From IMG/VR virus record IMGVR_UViG_3300027706_000007, positions 30,124 to 94,123 of that record: a stretch of DNA of 64,000 nt; one strand, written 5' to 3'. A model generated the notes under the pieces. It saw only the letters and a program-made list of their open reading frames with translations, searched no databases and was not told the origin of the DNA. Below are positions 18,296 through 26,456 of this stretch, piece after piece; position 1 is the stretch's first letter, and each line of letters opens with the position of its first letter. The position numbers were made by a program, and so were the translations under genes. This stretch comes from a virus.

Positions 18296-18992
18296 GATAA
18301 GCATCAGGTTCTTCTTTTTTCACATAAACCACCTCAAATAAATCTGTGTTTTGTATCGGCGCGTAAGAACGGACTTCAATTGTAGGAGACCTCAATAAAT
18401 TATTAAGTGCCTCTTTAGATACGCGTCGAGTTAATTTTTTTGATTTTCTCGCAGCCTCGCGAGAACTATGCGCTTCATTTATATGTTTTGCAAAATCATC
18501 CAACAGTTTATTAGCTTCTTTCATATCCTGTCTCCCTATCGCGGCTTCAATTACCTGCTGAAAATTTGCGCACGTTGGACAGTCCTCTTCCCATAATCTA
18601 TAAACTCCCATGTCAGGAGTTCCATATATCGCATTTTCATCTCCTGTCGGTTTAGTCGGTGGATTATATTGCGCCAAAAAAGATAGTATATCATCTAAGA
18701 ATGCTGAGACTTCTTCATATAAAGTATTACGTTGACTCCATTGAGTACTTGGGCCAGCCGAAACTGGCTGGTGTGTATCTTGTACAACAGTGACTGGCTG
18801 TGTTGGTTCTGGTTTTTGTAATTCTCCATATTCTTCAGGTTTCTTATCGTCGTAGTATGCTTGCTCGACCCCGCGCAGTTCTTCTACAACGGATTGCGGT
18901 TCCATTTCTTTCTTCTGCGTCTTTTCTTTGGGCGCAGCTATCTGTTCCAGTTCCATTATGAGGTTCCCGAGTTCTGCGATGATGTCAGCCAT
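18282..18992 (-). CDS. Unknown protein with a Cys2-His2-like site
   Basis: 236 residues. Pro/Gln-rich, poorly ordered N-terminal half, then a helical half with CPTC at about residues 138-141 and HINEAH at about 170-175, which could form a zinc site. First gene of the three-gene minus unit with the coiled-coil and RadB-like proteins; TATA TTTAAATATAGG upstream of ATG 18992. No family recognised; scaffold, loader or phosphoprotein roles are all possible. Confidence 0.6.
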   Translation of the reverse strand: MADIIAELGNLIMELEQIAAPKEKTQKKEMEPQSVVEELRGVEQAYYDDKKPEEYGELQKPEPTQPVTVVQDTHQPVSAGPSTQWSQRNTLYEEVSAFLDDILSFLAQYNPPTKPTGDENAIYGTPDMGVYRLWEEDCPTCANFQQVIEAAIGRQDMKEANKLLDDFAKHINEAHSSREAARKSKKLTRRVSKEALNNLLRSPTIEVRSYAPIQNTDLFEVVYVKKEEPDAYHVGE

Positions 18993-19080
18993 ATATTAAT
19001 AAAAAATTGAAACCTATATTTAAATTTATAGGGGCGAAAGTAGCGATGGGTTTAAAAATACAAACCTCGGAGTTCTGCCG

Positions 19081-20475
19081 TTGATACCCATTAATAACAT
19101 AATTTTTCCAAGCGTTTCATTCGAAGTAGTTGATTTGCTTTACACGCCCGCACATTTAGATAACGAAGGACGAACAAATATAGGCAATTCTTTTTATGCT
19201 ATATATCCGCGCCGAGAATCTACTATATATTATATAGTCGATTTAGCTAAGAGCATACATGCTAATAAACATGAATTAACTATTGAACGTATTACGAGAG
19301 CAGAATTAGATACGCTTTTCAATGCGACAGACCAAACTATAATCTTAGCCAAAATAAAGCAACATGTGCGCGACCCAAAAATTAACACGTGGGAAGATTT
19401 AGCGTTATGGACATATAAAACAATTAAAAGCTTGCGTCCCGAAGGATTATACTACTTTTTTGATGTGGCAAATTGTGCGATTAAACCTGAATGGAACACT
19501 TTAGTAGATAGCGTAATAGCATATAAAGCAATAAAAGACCCAACTATATATTTGGTTCATAAAGCAACATTGCCACGTGGGTATGTGATGCATTATCAGC
19601 CACATAGCATAATTCTCGCGCCACTCAGTGTAGGTAAAACAAGTTTCGCGAAACAGCTAGGATTATGGTATGAAAGAGTCACAGCCAATGCACTCAGCGC
19701 TACAGCACGTTGGAAAGATGATGTTTCATATGGCCCATTTAACGACCAATATTACGCGCTAACAATTGAGCAAATCGAATCACAAAATATCGAAAACGCG
19801 CTCGGTCGTTTAATTAACTTTCTAGATGAAGGTGTGGGACATACTCGCGCAGGTGGAACACAAATAAGTTATCGGGGAGCGGCTCCTTTAATCATAACGG
19901 GGAACGGGCCGGTAAACGCGCCACGTAGTAAAAAACTCAGCCGCTTTCGAGAATTACTCGTGCCATATCTAGTTTATAATAATACACACGCGCTCGGAAA
20001 GCGGTTTGGAATAATTGCCTACGGTGAATACCAACGAATTAAATCCATACTTGAAAATAATGTACCGGTTGCATATAATCAAACCGAACAAACAGACCTT
20101 TTTAAAATCTTTCGCGCGGTAGAAGAAGAAGGAGACGCGTGGCTGCACAAGTTTTGGAACGATGAAGCTATATTGAATTTCATAATGAATGCGAAAGTCT
20201 ATACAGACGAAGATAAAAAAGTGGTAGAAAGTTGTGAATTTCCTGAGGTTCGAGATTTCTGGCTCGGTCATATGAATGAGGCTTATTATCACATTGCAGG
20301 TGCCGCTCTAAATTGTGCTGTCGTGGATTGTTTACCACTTTTTGCCGCGCTAACCAACCACGTTCCCGCGCTAACTTATGAGATTGTACGAGATAAGATA
20401 TTTTCTCTGGCGACCGATTATTTGCAAAAAATCAAAGAAATAAATATCAATAGCTTGAAATACATGTTATCTTAA
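19081..20475 (+). CDS. AAA+/SF3-like replicative helicase ATPase
   Basis: 464 residues from a leaderless TTG with TTTAAAAATA about 27 bases before it. Walker A APLSVGKTSF near residue 180, an acidic INFLDEG (Walker B position) near residue 240, ITGNGP (sensor-1-like Asn) near residue 278 and SRFRELLVPYLV with an Arg pair that could be the finger. This compact P-loop layout matches superfamily 3 or AAA+ helicases used with archaeal-virus primases. The N-terminal 170 residues are specific to this protein. It is followed by a primase gene, strengthening the reading. Confidence 0.7.
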   Translation: MIPINNIIFPSVSFEVVDLLYTPAHLDNEGRTNIGNSFYAIYPRRESTIYYIVDLAKSIHANKHELTIERITRAELDTLFNATDQTIILAKIKQHVRDPKINTWEDLALWTYKTIKSLRPEGLYYFFDVANCAIKPEWNTLVDSVIAYKAIKDPTIYLVHKATLPRGYVMHYQPHSIILAPLSVGKTSFAKQLGLWYERVTANALSATARWKDDVSYGPFNDQYYALTIEQIESQNIENALGRLINFLDEGVGHTRAGGTQISYRGAAPLIITGNGPVNAPRSKKLSRFRELLVPYLVYNNTHALGKRFGIIAYGEYQRIKSILENNVPVAYNQTEQTDLFKIFRAVEEEGDAWLHKFWNDEAILNFIMNAKVYTDEDKKVVESCEFPEVRDFWLGHMNEAYYHIAGAALNCAVVDCLPLFAALTNHVPALTYEIVRDKIFSLATDYLQKIKEININSLKYMLS

Positions 20476-20518
20476 AATAGAGAAAGATTTTTATATACCC
20501 CATCTTTCAGCAAATACA

Positions 20519-20830
20519 ATGCGAAAACTCCGAGTCGTAATTTTAGACCCCAAAAAGGTTGTCATTGAAGAAGAATCTGAAGAGAATAAATCCGTGCCAA
20601 CACCTCCCGCTGACGCAACACCGCCAAACAATCCTAATGCTCCTTCAATTGGTACTTATCTTTATCCTACCCCGAGTATATGGTATGACGCAACTAATGC
20701 TGCAACATGGAACAATATGTGCGTTTTTACGGTAGGTAGCGGTGCCGGAAGTACTCCAATGGTAACTTTTAATACTATCCCCCTTCCCGCAACAAACACA
20801 ATCCAGCTTTCTTATTCCTATAGTTATTAA
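20519..20830 (+). CDS. Proline-rich small protein, unknown
   Basis: 103 residues, leaderless after TTTTTATATACC. A basic start (residues 1-16), an acidic and Pro-rich linker, then a Thr/Asn/aromatic beta-like end. Placed between helicase and primase; the C-terminal part looks more like a virion protein than a replication factor. Confidence 0.5.
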   Translation: MRKLRVVILDPKKVVIEEESEENKSVPTPPADATPPNNPNAPSIGTYLYPTPSIWYDATNAATWNNMCVFTVGSGAGSTPMVTFNTIPLPATNTIQLSYSYSY

Positions 20831-20878
20831 ATCAAAAGTCAGGCAACCTTTTAATATTTATTTTTCTATAGTCGATAT

Positions 20879-21571
20879 GTGAATAGCTCATTTCTTGAAA
20901 TTGCTAACGCATACTGGTTGCGCGAATTTCGCGACACAAGTGGGTTACATTGTGTGCGCCCCGAGAATCCGACGTATGAAATTTTTGCGCAAAATCAATT
21001 TGACTTTCTAAAGTTTATACATTACAACATAGTAACGGGGGGGCATATTTTCGCAGGATTTTACACTGAACGTGAACGCAAGACAGGAATTGTGCCGTCG
21101 ATTTTTTTAGATATAGATGTTGCTGAAAGAGAAGCACCCGAGTCAATTTGGGAAAATCTGCAACTCGCCTTTCTGCCTATATTTTTCTCTAACACGGAAG
21201 TTTATTTCTCGGGGTCGAAAGGATTTCATTTTAGAATATATATCAGCCCGACACAATTCGAATTATTACGTAAGGAGCGCGAAAAAATGTATTTAGTGTT
21301 TTCTGCGTGGGTTCAACATTATGTAGATAAATCGACGTTTTTATCTCTCAAGCGTTTATATCGCGTACCTTTAACCGTGCATCCTAAAACGCAGTTATGG
21401 AAAATTCCGGTTACAAAAGATTTAAAGTGGAACGAGATTAAACAGATAGCTAATTCACCATATAGTTATGTTACATACTTAGAAGAGCAATTTGCGCGTC
21501 CGATAAAACCTATTGATGTAAATATATTTACAAAAAATCCAGTCGATTTAGTGACACAGACTACACTTTAA
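20879..21571 (+). CDS. Archaeo-eukaryotic primase (small/catalytic subunit-like)
   Basis: 230 residues from GTG 20879, about 28 bases after CTTTTAATATTT. The AEP catalytic motifs are visible: FLDID (DxD, about residues 79-83), SGSKGFHF (sGSKGxH, about 115-122) and RLYRVPLTVHPKT in the third motif position. It should make RNA or DNA primers, or act as a primase-polymerase, with the PriX-like protein (26043-26456) and PolB. No C-terminal helicase or zinc-binding domain is attached. Confidence 0.8.
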   Translation: MNSSFLEIANAYWLREFRDTSGLHCVRPENPTYEIFAQNQFDFLKFIHYNIVTGGHIFAGFYTERERKTGIVPSIFLDIDVAEREAPESIWENLQLAFLPIFFSNTEVYFSGSKGFHFRIYISPTQFELLRKEREKMYLVFSAWVQHYVDKSTFLSLKRLYRVPLTVHPKTQLWKIPVTKDLKWNEIKQIANSPYSYVTYLEEQFARPIKPIDVNIFTKNPVDLVTQTTL

Positions 21572-21574
21572 AGC

Positions 21575-21829
21575 TTAGCCATAAAAAGCGTTTCGTTTTT
21601 GTTTACTGAACATTTTCCGCAGTTGGTCTTGCATCATTGTATCTAAATCTCGCGCCAAATCATCATCGTTGGTGGTATACGTGACTACAACATGCACAAC
21701 AGTATTTTCATCGGTCTCCGGCCCTATAAGTCGTTTATATTTCTTATCTCTTTCATCATCGGCACACTTTGCGCATAGTCCATGCTCATCTACTCGCTTC
21801 GTTTCCAGCTTGCAACTTTGACATTGCAT
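21575..21829 (-). CDS. Small zinc-ribbon protein
   Basis: 84 residues. Cys4 module CQSC at residues 3-6 with CAKC at 18-21, then a charged helical tail. No sequence-specific role can be read; zinc ribbons of this size occur in viral transcription or DNA-binding proteins. Confidence 0.6.
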   Translation of the reverse strand: MQCQSCKLETKRVDEHGLCAKCADDERDKKYKRLIGPETDENTVVHVVVTYTTNDDDLARDLDTMMQDQLRKMFSKQKRNAFYG

Positions 21830-21857
21830 GATATCCTAGAATAAATTATCTCCTTAT

Positions 21858-22160
21858 TTAAGCCTTTCTCCATTTAAAAATAACTTTCTCCGCGGATACA
21901 TCAAGCAAAGTCTCAGGCGCAGAACAATGAGGACATTTTCCAGTGAAATGCGTGCGACATACACAGTGCGCAAAACCGCATTTTGGACATATATGTAATA
22001 GAAGATGATGTATTTTTTTCTCTCTAGTTTCTTCGACTTCTGTTTTAACTTGGCGCAATTCTGTAAAGCAGCGCGGACAAAATCCGCGAAAATGCTGAGA
22101 ACAAACGCAGTGAGCCATCCCACAATCGGGACAAACGCGTAATAGTAATTTATGGGACAT
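21858..22160 (-). CDS. Duplicated zinc-ribbon protein
   Basis: 100 residues from ATG 22160, chosen because TTTTTATATAAAC lies 27 bases upstream. Two tandem copies of a module LLLRVCPDCGMAHCVC...FRGFCPRC (about residues 5-32) and LLLHICPKCGFAHCVC...FTGKCPHC (about 50-80), separated by a charged linker. Each has 5-6 cysteines in two pairs, so two zinc sites. Likely nucleic-acid or protein-binding; internal duplication is plain. Confidence 0.7.
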   Translation of the reverse strand: MSHKLLLRVCPDCGMAHCVCSQHFRGFCPRCFTELRQVKTEVEETREKKIHHLLLHICPKCGFAHCVCRTHFTGKCPHCSAPETLLDVSAEKVIFKWRKA

Positions 22161-22249
22161 GGCTCGCGCTTCTATGATGTTTATATAAAAATATATCTTC
22201 ATTTTAATTGCGAAATATTTTTAAGGAGCGCGTATTAACTTACTATATA

Positions 22250-22441
22250 ATGAGTTTCGATTTACGGAATATTTACTGTTCAAACTGCGGGCATCCTCTT
22301 TCTGCACATATTGTGTCGAAAGATAGCCAATGGATAAAAACTAGCGGGAAATATATTTTATTGGGAGAGCATGTTAGTTGCGCCGAATGTTTAAATCAGG
22401 AACAACCGAATTTTTGTAACAAAATTGTGATACAAACATAA
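22250..22441 (+). CDS. Small zinc-finger protein
   Basis: 63 residues from ATG 22250, about 27-30 bases after AAATATTTTTAAGG. CSNCGHPLSAH near the start and CAEC near the middle make one zinc site. Divergent from the duplicated zinc-ribbon gene. Confidence 0.55.
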   Translation: MSFDLRNIYCSNCGHPLSAHIVSKDSQWIKTSGKYILLGEHVSCAECLNQEQPNFCNKIVIQT

Positions 22442-22939
22442 TTATAACAATTTACTTATAGATACAAGATAAAATTTCTTTAACACATTAAAATAATTTT
22501 TTGAAAAGCACTCGAAGCAAACGGGGCCATTATCATAATGCGCCCCGTTAAAATATGTTCCATGGGATGAAACCTTCTTCTTTTTATCCACTTTCTTCTC
22601 TTTCTTAACAAAAACGCCTCTCACAAATTCGTCACAAATGTTGCATCTAAATACAAATCCAGTATCCAAATCATCTACTATTCGTACAAATAACCAATCA
22701 TCAATAACATTAATAACCTTTACATAAGAAATATTATCGAACAAATCGAAATATTTTACTATTGCCACATTATACAATCTCTCATCCATAATTCTAGTTA
22801 TAAAAGGTAATATCACTTTTAGCTCTTTTTTTCTTTCTTTTATTTCTTTTCTCCTTCCAAGATATTCTGCTAATGATGGCCACCTATTAACTATGCCAGA
22901 AGTAAAAGACGCGTAAAACTTTTGGGGGCTTCTTTTCAA
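22442..22939 (-). CDS. Unknown zinc-binding protein
   Basis: 165 residues from a TTG start. Charged helical N-terminal half; a CNIC at about residues 98-101 and CFEC at about 142-145 suggest one zinc site, with a Lys-rich stretch between. The start is less certain because the best TATA is about 42 bases upstream. Confidence 0.5.
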   Translation of the reverse strand: MKRSPQKFYASFTSGIVNRWPSLAEYLGRRKEIKERKKELKVILPFITRIMDERLYNVAIVKYFDLFDNISYVKVINVIDDWLFVRIVDDLDTGFVFRCNICDEFVRGVFVKKEKKVDKKKKVSSHGTYFNGAHYDNGPVCFECFSKNYFNVLKKFYLVSISKLL

Positions 22940-23042
22940 TGCGCCAGTAACACTAAATCCTCTTCTTTAGAAGCAATTATAAAAAAGTTTCTTAAATTCC
23001 AATATGGACAACAAAACATTTTTAAATAGGAATCTGGTAATA

Positions 23043-23228
23043 ATGTCAGTTAAGGTCAGTTCGAACATGAGCAAGAAAAATCCAACCAAATTTAAGGAAG
23101 AGCTAGAAAAATTGGGCATCCATGAGGAAATCTTTAGCGCCACATTAGCTCTATCACCAACTAGAAAAATCACAGTTGGATATCCACAAGAAAAAATTAA
23201 CACCATATCGGTACAACAGAACTGGTAA
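23043..23228 (+). CDS. Small charged protein, unknown
   Basis: 61 residues from ATG 23043, about 20-25 bases after TTTTTAAATAGG; an upstream ATG 23004 would extend it by 13 codons. A Lys/Glu-rich helix (MSKKNPTKFKEELEKLGIHEE) followed by a beta-like end. Confidence 0.5.
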   Translation: MSVKVSSNMSKKNPTKFKEELEKLGIHEEIFSATLALSPTRKITVGYPQEKINTISVQQNW

Positions 23229-23293
23229 TCTTCCTGTTGAATTCTACAGTTTTATTTTAAAAGTTTAAATATTATTTTGTTAAAATCTTTCTT

Positions 23294-23749
23294 ATGTCCG
23301 CGCCAGTCTATGAATTTATGTATCCACTAATGGATGGAGGTGCACTTCACGTGTACTATCCCATGGGCGAAACTGAAGAGGTTAAAATAAATGATATGAC
23401 TGAACGTGAGGTAGATTTACTGCGTAAAGATTTGGAGCGTAAAATAGATAACCGACTCGCAACTGTTTATCATGTTGATAATGAAGCCCTCCGACAGAGT
23501 TTACTCGATACAATCTACGATGAGTACCCTGAGTTACCCAAAGGCGTTTCGCGTAAAAAATTTAGAACTTTACAGGAATATCTTTCGCGAGATACTACTA
23601 TATTAGATTGGCTCAGCGATTTAAGACTCTTAAATACTATTAGTGATGTTTTCGATGAACTCGACAGCTATTCACTAGAAGATTTGAAAGAATCATTTAA
23701 TGTAACTTCAGGAGAACCTGAAATAGATGAACTCGCAGAAGAATTTTAG
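23294..23749 (+). CDS. Acidic protein, unknown
   Basis: 151 residues, leaderless after AAGTTTAAATATTA. Beta-like first 35 residues, then acidic helices (EREVDLLRKDLERKI and an end rich in Asp/Glu, residues 120-151). Its stop overlaps that of the convergent 379-residue gene by four bases. Highly acidic proteins can act as DNA mimics, but this is unproven here. Confidence 0.6.
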   Translation: MSAPVYEFMYPLMDGGALHVYYPMGETEEVKINDMTEREVDLLRKDLERKIDNRLATVYHVDNEALRQSLLDTIYDEYPELPKGVSRKKFRTLQEYLSRDTTILDWLSDLRLLNTISDVFDELDSYSLEDLKESFNVTSGEPEIDELAEEF

Positions 23750-24885
23750 CGCGGTATAATTCTAATTGTATCTTTACTTTTGAAATAAATAGATTTAGAG
23801 ATTGGTGTGTTTTCGTCTATATCTCCATCGACATAATTCATGTTGTCTAAGTTCATTCTAATATTATCGACTATTTCATCCAGCGATTGCGATTGTAAGA
23901 ATTCGCGCATATTGCGCCGTACAAATGGGCTGGAGTAAACCACGCCACCATGTTCTTTGAACATGAAAGATAAGCGCGCTATAATATCTGCCAACGTGAA
24001 AGATGCAGGAATGAAAAATGTAAATGGTAAATTCCAAACATACAACTTATAAAGTTTTGAAGAAAGAGGCAAATGAAATTGTATATCATCACCATGTATT
24101 ATGAACTGAAACCCCAGTTGAGCCTCTTGCCACATTAATTTAATTAATTTACGATTTAATACCTTTCTACGTATAAATAATATATGTTTAGGTGTTCCGC
24201 TACATAAAAATATGTCGTTTGACATTATTTTAGGATTAGAAATTTTATCTTCGATATCCGTGTTAAAAAGATTGTTGCATGCGTTACATCTCACATCCAA
24301 TGCCCCCCCGTTACTATCCGTACCTACTTCGGGCATCAAATATATTCCAGTTGCAAAAACTTCATCAAATTGTGTTCGCACATTTAATTGTAAAGCCTCT
24401 AACAATTTTCCAGAGTCGTCGCGGCGTAAACGTGCGGCAGGATAAACTAGAAAATCTAGAGGAAAAAAAAGCTGGGCAAACGTTTGTAATGTGAGGGGCA
24501 CCTGCGCGACGGAGGGAATCACGTGCGGAGTTAGAAGTATCTTTTTCTGGATTCCTTTCTCAATAATTTTATTGATATTTTCATTCGTAATTGCGCGAGT
24601 AGTAATATACTGTTCGCGGTTTTTAATATTATGTTCATTAATATTAGCCGCTAGTAAATTGCCCATATGTTTTAAGTGGAAAGAGACTGCCTGCGATATA
24701 ATATCGTCCCAGAATTTTAAAATATCTTGGTCTATCTTCTCCTCGCCGCGCAATAATCGTAATAATGTTTTCATTTCAGCGAGCCTAGAAAAATTCTCGA
24801 CCACATTTCCATTTGCCAACAAATTCAATAGTACATCATATTGTTCGCTTGTAAAGGTTTGTTTTTTTGGGGGCGAGTCTCCCAT
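23746..24885 (-). CDS. Unknown 379-residue protein
   Basis: Starts at ATG 24885 within the stop of the preceding gene (TGATG), so translation is probably coupled. Mostly helical, with a CNAC at about residue 200 and a later single Cys in FLCSG; this could be a divergent zinc site. Hydrophobic runs (FHLPLSS, FFIPASFTLADIIARLSF) do not look like membrane spans. No family recognised; the pair lies among replication genes. Confidence 0.55.
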   Translation of the reverse strand: MGDSPPKKQTFTSEQYDVLLNLLANGNVVENFSRLAEMKTLLRLLRGEEKIDQDILKFWDDIISQAVSFHLKHMGNLLAANINEHNIKNREQYITTRAITNENINKIIEKGIQKKILLTPHVIPSVAQVPLTLQTFAQLFFPLDFLVYPAARLRRDDSGKLLEALQLNVRTQFDEVFATGIYLMPEVGTDSNGGALDVRCNACNNLFNTDIEDKISNPKIMSNDIFLCSGTPKHILFIRRKVLNRKLIKLMWQEAQLGFQFIIHGDDIQFHLPLSSKLYKLYVWNLPFTFFIPASFTLADIIARLSFMFKEHGGVVYSSPFVRRNMREFLQSQSLDEIVDNIRMNLDNMNYVDGDIDENTPISKSIYFKSKDTIRIIPR

Positions 24886-25178
24886 CAAGCAACACCTGCA
24901 TATTCCACTATTTTCTTTTTCGCTTTTCGCGCCATCAGTTTCCGTTTAGCTTCTTCGATAGCTGCTCGTAATTCGTCATCCGTTAAACTGCGCATGTAAG
25001 AATAAAATTCATCCGCGTTCTGTGTACCCCAAATATTACACATTTCAGATACAATATTATGTGCATCTAAACCAAGCCAAATCTTTAGACGCCGCTGAAT
25101 CTCTCGTGCTTTACCCCAGCACGAATGAGAATCCTTATCGTAGTTGCGTCCAATCACATTTCCTTCATCTTCTGACAT
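24885..25178 (-). CDS. Small helical protein
   Basis: 97 residues, leaderless after TTTAAATACG. A Trp/Cys-containing helix (SCWGKAREIQRRLKIWLGLDAHNIVSEMCNIWG) and a basic C-terminus. Operon partner of the 379-residue protein. Unknown function. Confidence 0.55.
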   Translation of the reverse strand: MSEDEGNVIGRNYDKDSHSCWGKAREIQRRLKIWLGLDAHNIVSEMCNIWGTQNADEFYSYMRSLTDDELRAAIEEAKRKLMARKAKKKIVEYAGVA

Positions 25179-25274
25179 TTATGCTCTATTTAATTAGAAT
25201 AATCGTATTTAAACTTTGTTTCCATTCTTTATTCACAGAAAACTTTAAATGTAAAAAAGCTGACAAAGTAAAGT

Positions 25275-25637
25275 ATGCGAATCTTCAAAAAATCCGATGC
25301 GCTAAAAGAAAAACATGTAAAAGGTTTACCACCTAAATGGCTTCTTGCACTGGACTCACATATAGCGTGGGGAGCCGCGATTCCAGTTATATTTGCTCTC
25401 AGTTATTATGTACATTTATACGGGCTTGCTGCTTTACAGCTATTCTCGCTTGGAGCCGTAGTCATTCTGAGTGTAGATTTGATTAAAGAAGTTATCTTAG
25501 ACCCGTATTTCGAAGGGGAACCTTTCTTTTTCGACGGGTTAGTTGATTGGTTAGAATATTGGGCTGGTATAGGTTTATCGTTGTTTTTACTATTCGTACT
25601 CGCAAACTATATTATTCCTTTTTTCTTTAAAATATAA
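25275..25637 (+). CDS. Membrane protein with three hydrophobic segments
   Basis: 120 residues. Basic N-terminus (residues 1-20), then segments at about 25-45, 51-72 and 95-117. Size and topology would suit a holin or a lipid-bound virus protein, but no family is recognised. Confidence 0.6.
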   Translation: MRIFKKSDALKEKHVKGLPPKWLLALDSHIAWGAAIPVIFALSYYVHLYGLAALQLFSLGAVVILSVDLIKEVILDPYFEGEPFFFDGLVDWLEYWAGIGLSLFLLFVLANYIIPFFFKI

Positions 25638-25672
25638 CAAGCTTTATATACAGATACTTCCAATTTAATAAC

Positions 25673-25843
25673 GTGGCTCAATATTATATACCATATCGAA
25701 AAACAACAGGTTTAGCACGTTGTAGTTGTCCCTATTGTGAGCACGTTTTTATTGACGAATGTAAAAATGAAACCTGTCTGTGCGAACTTGTAGATAATTT
25801 AATCTATCATAATGAAAGAAAACATACAGCCCGTAAAAAATAG
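25673..25843 (+). CDS. Small cysteine-rich protein
   Basis: 56 residues from GTG 25673, about 27 bases after GCTTTATATACA, ending at TAG 25841-25843. It holds CSCPYC near residue 18 and CKNETCLC near residue 30, seven cysteines in 20 residues, followed by a basic tail. Probably one or two zinc sites. A short inverted repeat follows directly. Confidence 0.6.
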   Translation: MAQYYIPYRKTTGLARCSCPYCEHVFIDECKNETCLCELVDNLIYHNERKHTARKK

Positions 25844-25862
25844 TTCGCCATATTTTATTACT

Positions 25863-25879
25863 GTTCGCTCTCGGCGAAC
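25863..25879 (+). terminator. Terminator-like hairpin after the cysteine-rich gene
   Basis: GTTCGC (25863-25868) pairs with GCGAAC (25874-25879) around a 5-base loop, followed by A/T-rich bases. A second arm TTCGCC/GGCGAA overlaps it. Probably a transcript end before the next promoter. Confidence 0.35.
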
Positions 25880-25925
25880 AAAAATTTCAGAAACCCTTAA
25901 ATAAAATAACTTTGTAGCAGATTCG

Positions 25926-25995
25926 CGGACAGGGGACAAAGACAGGGGGTGCCTCGGCGCCCCGCAACCGGTGCTGTTCTTTGTTCTCTGCCTGC
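25926..25995 (+). ncRNA. Candidate structured RNA with long stem
   Basis: A GC-rich segment in an AT-rich gap without an open frame. ACAAAGACAG (25936-25945) pairs with CTGTTCTTTGT (25974-25984, one bulge), CAGG (25930-25933) with CCTG (25991-25994), and an inner hairpin GGGGTGC/GCGCCCC (25946-25963) closes on a CUCG loop. CTTAAATAAAA at 25896-25906 would put the RNA start at about 25926, right where the outer stem begins, and the stem ends before the next promoter. About 70 bases; function unknown. Confidence 0.6.
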
Positions 25996-26042
25996 TTAAA
26001 TTATCAACAAAGTTTAAATAAATAGGAAACTACTTTTAGAAC

Positions 26043-26456
26043 ATGGAATTGGCTGATTTTTTGCGGCGTTTCAATATCCAAAACTGGGAAACGAAACACG
26101 TAACGGAAAATAGAATAGAAAGTAGCGTAAAAACTAATGGCTATGAGTACATTGAACGATTGCTATCGACTCCAGTAAGTGATGGTAGACACCGCATAAT
26201 TTGGCTAATCCTTACTCCATACTTAATTAATGTAAAAAAATTATCTGAAGAAGACGCATCCATGTTAATAATGAAATATATAGACAAGTGTAACGAATTA
26301 ACTAATACGAATGCGATTGACCGCTTACAATATTATATTCAATACGCAACTGTAACAGGATTAATGCCACCTAAACTCGTGACTTTGCAACAAACGGAGC
26401 CTGATTTATATAATATAATAACTAAAGCCATCGGTGAAACACAGCATGCAGATTGA
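26043..26456 (+). CDS. PriX-like primase accessory subunit
   Basis: 137 residues, leaderless after AAGTTTAAATAAATAG. The central segment GRHRIIWLILTPYLINVKKLSEEDASMLIMKYIDKC resembles the helical domain of archaeal PriX and of the C-terminal region of PrimPol proteins. In Sulfolobales PriX supports primer synthesis together with PriS and PriL. It overlaps the PolB start by 11 bases, so the two are probably co-translated. Confidence 0.6.
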   Translation: MELADFLRRFNIQNWETKHVTENRIESSVKTNGYEYIERLLSTPVSDGRHRIIWLILTPYLINVKKLSEEDASMLIMKYIDKCNELTNTNAIDRLQYYIQYATVTGLMPPKLVTLQQTEPDLYNIITKAIGETQHAD

